A stretch of DNA of 16,928 bases. It comes from an uncultured Verrucomicrobiae bacterium (lineage in GTDB: Bacteria; Verrucomicrobiota; Verrucomicrobiia; Verrucomicrobiales; Akkermansiaceae). Below the pieces are notes generated by a model. The model was not told where the DNA came from. It saw only the letters and a program-made list of their open reading frames with translations, and made no database searches. A program made the position numbers and the translations under genes. How positions within the stretch are numbered: the stretch's first letter is position 1; every line of letters starts with the position of its first letter. Shown here piece after piece: positions 15,601 to 16,928 of this stretch. The stretch spans positions 1-16,928 of the forward strand of contig CALGOH010000258.1 of the NCBI GenBank assembly GCA_937957985.1, written 5' to 3'.

Positions 15601-15830
15601 CCGTCCTGGCGACCGCGATCACCGATGCCATCGGCTTCCTTCCAATGGCCGTTTCTACCGGTGTCGGTTCCGAAGTCCAGAAGCCACTGGCGACTGTCGT
15701 GATCGGCGGCGTGATCACCTCCACAGCGCTGACCTTGGTCGTGCTGCCGATTCTCTACCTGATGTTGAATCGCCGCCGGACAGCACTATCCTCAGACTTC
15801 CCAGACGTGACAGTGATCGAAGCTCAATGA
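12699..15830 (+). CDS. heavy-metal efflux RND pump, CzcA family
   Basis: This 1043-residue inner-membrane proton/cation antiporter of the HME-RND family is close to the usual length. An N-terminal helix (NRLLVFLFTALLVAAGIW) leads to the signature VPVDAFPDTTPIQVQINT. The TM4 motif DFGLIVDGSVVMTE has Asp395, Asp401 and Glu408, the proton-relay trio spaced as in CzcA. This points to divalent cations (Zn, Co, Cd, Ni) rather than Cu/Ag, whose pumps have a different TM4 motif. Further signatures are GEFIPRLSEGAI at the second-half start, PIEMRLNEMESGVRSDV in the porter domain, and GIAVLNGQILIEAI with RLRPVLATAITDAIGFLPMA near the C-terminus. The substrate is periplasmic or membrane-delivered metal passed to the duct through the adaptor. 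Exact metal specificity cannot be read from sequence. Confidence 0.95.
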   Translation: MFTALIRFCLANRLLVFLFTALLVAAGIWAGSRVPVDAFPDTTPIQVQINTVAPSLNAEEIEQQITLPVELEISGLPGLASVRSVSKFGLSQVVATFDDETKITDARQFISERLLNVELPDGVGTPQMGPISTGLGEIFHYVIRSPDGSRTLEELRTIHDWIIKPELRKVPGVAEVNSWGGLEKQYHVVVDPELLLKFDLSLSDVTEALETNNRNVGGGRVTVNGQDLLVHGIGRVTSIPEIERIEIASSEGTPVRVSDVAEVRIGSELRRGAVTADGNGEVVLGLAFMLMGENAQAVTSELKARLEEIRPSIPDGVAVDIVYDRTELTASVLDTVSHNLIGGALLVTLTLLVLLGNVRAGLLVAICIPLAMLFALLGMEWFAITASLLSLGAIDFGLIVDGSVVMTEANLRGLAERTRAAGRKLTFAERFDCILESSRAVARPILFGMGIIAVVFLPILTLEGTEGKMFRPMAMTFILALLGALIIAIVISPVLGHLFLPRKFKDREGWFGRTLTNIYSAVLGGVMKLRWAVLSLVLVLLVVTGYLATRLGGEFIPRLSEGAIVANTIRLAGTSLESSADYNTRIEQLLKKRFPDEVRHVWSRIGTAEIATDPMGTELTDIFISLTPREQWTQAETQDELVTEMQEAVSTLPGVNILFTQPIEMRLNEMESGVRSDVGILIYGDNFETLTRLSDEIQEVLVKIPGQADVSTDQITGQPGLRIELRPEKMARLDVPASETLPYIEAIGVLRVGEIFEGQRQFPLAIVLPDKYRTQIDAVRNLVIPTAEGTRLPLSDVADVVEAPGSATINREWGRRLIRVQSNVDGRDVVSFVDEAKRRIAEEIDLPEGYVIEWGGQFKNLERARIRLTLVVPVTMALVFVLLFLSLRNFKDVALIYLGIPFALVGGVLSLWLRDIPFSVSAAIGFIALFGIAVLNGQILIEAIRSNLQDAPDAVSAVKRAATERLRPVLATAITDAIGFLPMAVSTGVGSEVQKPLATVVIGGVITSTALTLVVLPILYLMLNRRRTALSSDFPDVTVIEAQ

Positions 15831-15848
15831 CAAGGTGGCCTTCCACGG

Positions 15849-16229
15849 CTATTCCTTCAGGAGAGCGTCAACGGCGGCCTTGTGACGCTCCAGTTCTTCG
15901 TCTGACGGTTTGCCGCGAAACAACACCGCGAATCCGTCGCCATGGAATTCGAACTCAACATCCCTCAGAAACCTAACTTCATCGTCACTGAGATGGTATT
16001 CAATCCGCCATTTCTCGATCCGCTTCTCGATGTGCTCGCGGTGATTCCCGAGGGAACCGTAGCCCTTCAAAAGCATGATGGCCAACAGCACGGACATCGG
16101 CGTGCCGATCACCATGATCTTTTCCTTGAGCGTCAGTGTCGCAGGAGGCGGAGCGTCGTCCGACTTCCGAGATTTCCTTCTGCGGACGTTTTCGGAGAAT
16201 GACTCCAATCGTTGGCGCTTCCGGCTCAT
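15849..16229 (-). CDS. small single-span membrane protein coupled to P-type ATPase
   Basis: I do not recognise this 126-residue protein. The first 25 residues are strongly basic (SRKRQRLESFSENVRRRKSR). One probable membrane helix follows at about 38-56 (IMVIGTPMSVLLAIMLLKG), then a soluble tail with a charged helical segment (HREHIEKRIEKWRIEYHLSDDEVRFLRDVEFEFHG is about 93 residues before the end of the tail's conserved-looking core). The basic N-terminus predicts a cytoplasmic start and a periplasmic C-terminus containing several His residues. Its ATG overlaps the stop of the ATPase gene (ATGA), and GGGGGA lies 7 bp before it. Translational coupling suggests a partner or regulatory subunit of the ATPase, or a periplasmic metal acceptor (inference). 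It converges with the RND pump gene, leaving an 18-bp gap and no obvious terminator. Confidence 0.7.
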   Translation of the reverse strand: MSRKRQRLESFSENVRRRKSRKSDDAPPPATLTLKEKIMVIGTPMSVLLAIMLLKGYGSLGNHREHIEKRIEKWRIEYHLSDDEVRFLRDVEFEFHGDGFAVLFRGKPSDEELERHKAAVDALLKE

Positions 16230-16928
16230 TGGCTTTTCCCCCCGCCCAGCAACCTCAATGCGTTTGCCACGACCAGGATCGTGGCGCCCGTGTCAGCGAG
16301 AATGGCGAGCCACAGGGAGGCATACCCGCTGAAAGTGAGAACAAGGAACACCGCTTTGACCAACAGGGCAAAGGCGATGTTGAACCTGATCATGCCGAGT
16401 GTCCGTTTGCCGAGCTGGATTGCTTCCGCAAGCTTGCCGAGATCATCCTTCATCAGCGCGACATCAGCGGTTTCGATCGCCGTATCGCTGCCCATCGCTC
16501 CCATGGCGATGCCCACGCTTGCCACTGCCAGAGCGGGCGCGTCGTTCACTCCATCTCCTATCATGCCCACCCTGCCATGGCGTTCGAGCATTTCCCGGAG
16601 ACGGGCCACCTTGTCCTCGGGCATCATGTCGCCGAAGGCCTCGTCCAGCCCTGCCTCCCTAGCGATGGCATCGACGGTACGCTGGTTGTCGCCGCTGAGC
16701 ATCACGATCCGTTCGAGACCCGCTTCGTGAAGGTCTGCGAGGGCTTTTCCGGCATCGTCACGAAGCGCGTCCCCGATTGAGAGGATGCCAAGAACCGCGC
16801 CTGGGTCGCCGTTCGCAGGACGCCGCCCCAAGACCGCCAACGACAACCCCTTGCTTTCGATGGCCGCCAGCTTCTTCTCAAGGTCTTCGCCACACATCCC
16901 GCTGGCGTGAACCAAACGATGATTTCCT
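16226..16928 (-). CDS. P1B-type heavy-metal ATPase, C-terminal part (cut by window edge)
   Basis: The frame is open to the last base of the window, so about the last 234 residues of a larger protein are seen. The N-domain part reads GNHRLVHASG. The P-domain has MLSGDNQRTVDAIAREAG and GMIGDGVNDAPALA, whose aspartates bind Mg. The last two helices follow: RFNIAFALLVKAVFLVL, with a conserved Lys, and LAILADTGATILVVANALRLL. The Lys of that helix and the Asp of ADTGAT match the metal-binding residues of ZntA-like Zn/Cd/Pb ATPases (P1B-2), so export of Zn, Cd or Pb from cytoplasm to periplasm is the best call. The phosphorylation motif DKTGT and any N-terminal metal domain lie outside. A TTG at 16915 is in frame but is not the real start. 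Confidence 0.92.
   Translation of the reverse strand, partial: GNHRLVHASGMCGEDLEKKLAAIESKGLSLAVLGRRPANGDPGAVLGILSIGDALRDDAGKALADLHEAGLERIVMLSGDNQRTVDAIAREAGLDEAFGDMMPEDKVARLREMLERHGRVGMIGDGVNDAPALAVASVGIAMGAMGSDTAIETADVALMKDDLGKLAEAIQLGKRTLGMIRFNIAFALLVKAVFLVLTFSGYASLWLAILADTGATILVVANALRLLGGGKSQ

Noticed and set aside
15831..15848. Terminator between convergent pump and small-protein genes
   Set aside because: The gap is 18 bp and shows no convincing hairpin with a T-run on either strand.

Overview
The window looks like GC-rich chromosomal DNA from a member of the Verrucomicrobiota (PVC superphylum). The main support is a paired gene set typical of Planctomycetota and Verrucomicrobiota: a planctomycete-type cytochrome c/DUF1549/DUF1553 protein followed by a Tat-exported DUF1501 protein. 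Further support comes from 80-residue GIY-YIG proteins ending in LKSGSGREFARRHF, which I associate from memory with Verrucomicrobia. Most genes lack a clear Shine-Dalgarno sequence. The phylum is inference; no marker gene is present.

Layout, left to right. (1) 1-1899 is a repeat-rich stretch. A GIY-YIG gene lies between two identical 55-bp direct repeats, then a Fic AMP-transferase gene on the minus strand with short direct repeats around its start, then tRNA-Leu(UAG). (2) 2039-8574 is a tightly packed plus-strand operon of four genes. They encode an exported cytochrome c-like DUF1549/DUF1553 protein, a Tat-exported DUF1501 protein, a Tat-exported FAD-dependent oxidoreductase, and a membrane protein with cytochrome-b-like histidines fused to a DUF2271-like domain. 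The gene spacings (4 bp, 32 bp, and a 1-bp TGATG overlap) argue for one transcript, so this may be an envelope redox module. (3) 8579-9192 holds a second, catalytically degenerate GIY-YIG gene on the minus strand and about 370 bp of apparently non-coding DNA.

(4) 9193-15830 is a heavy-metal efflux operon. It encodes a small exported Cys-rich protein, a CzcC/CusC-type outer-membrane lipoprotein, a CzcB/CusB-type adaptor lipoprotein and a CzcA-type RND pump. The adaptor carries three near-identical C-x2-H-x6-C-x2-C-H repeats at its N-terminus. (5) 15849-16928 runs convergently. It holds the 3' part of a P1B-type (Zn/Cd/Pb-like) ATPase, cut by the window edge, whose stop overlaps the start (ATGA) of a 126-residue single-span membrane protein of unknown function. 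Together (4) and (5) look like a two-stage divalent-metal resistance island: the ATPase moves metal from cytoplasm to periplasm, and the RND complex with its Cys/His-rich accessories moves it out of the cell. No metal-responsive regulator gene is visible.

The best candidates for something undescribed are the CxxCH-repeat adaptor with its Cys-rich partner, the four-gene redox operon, and the GIY-YIG/55-bp repeat unit that may be part of a tandem array running off the left edge.
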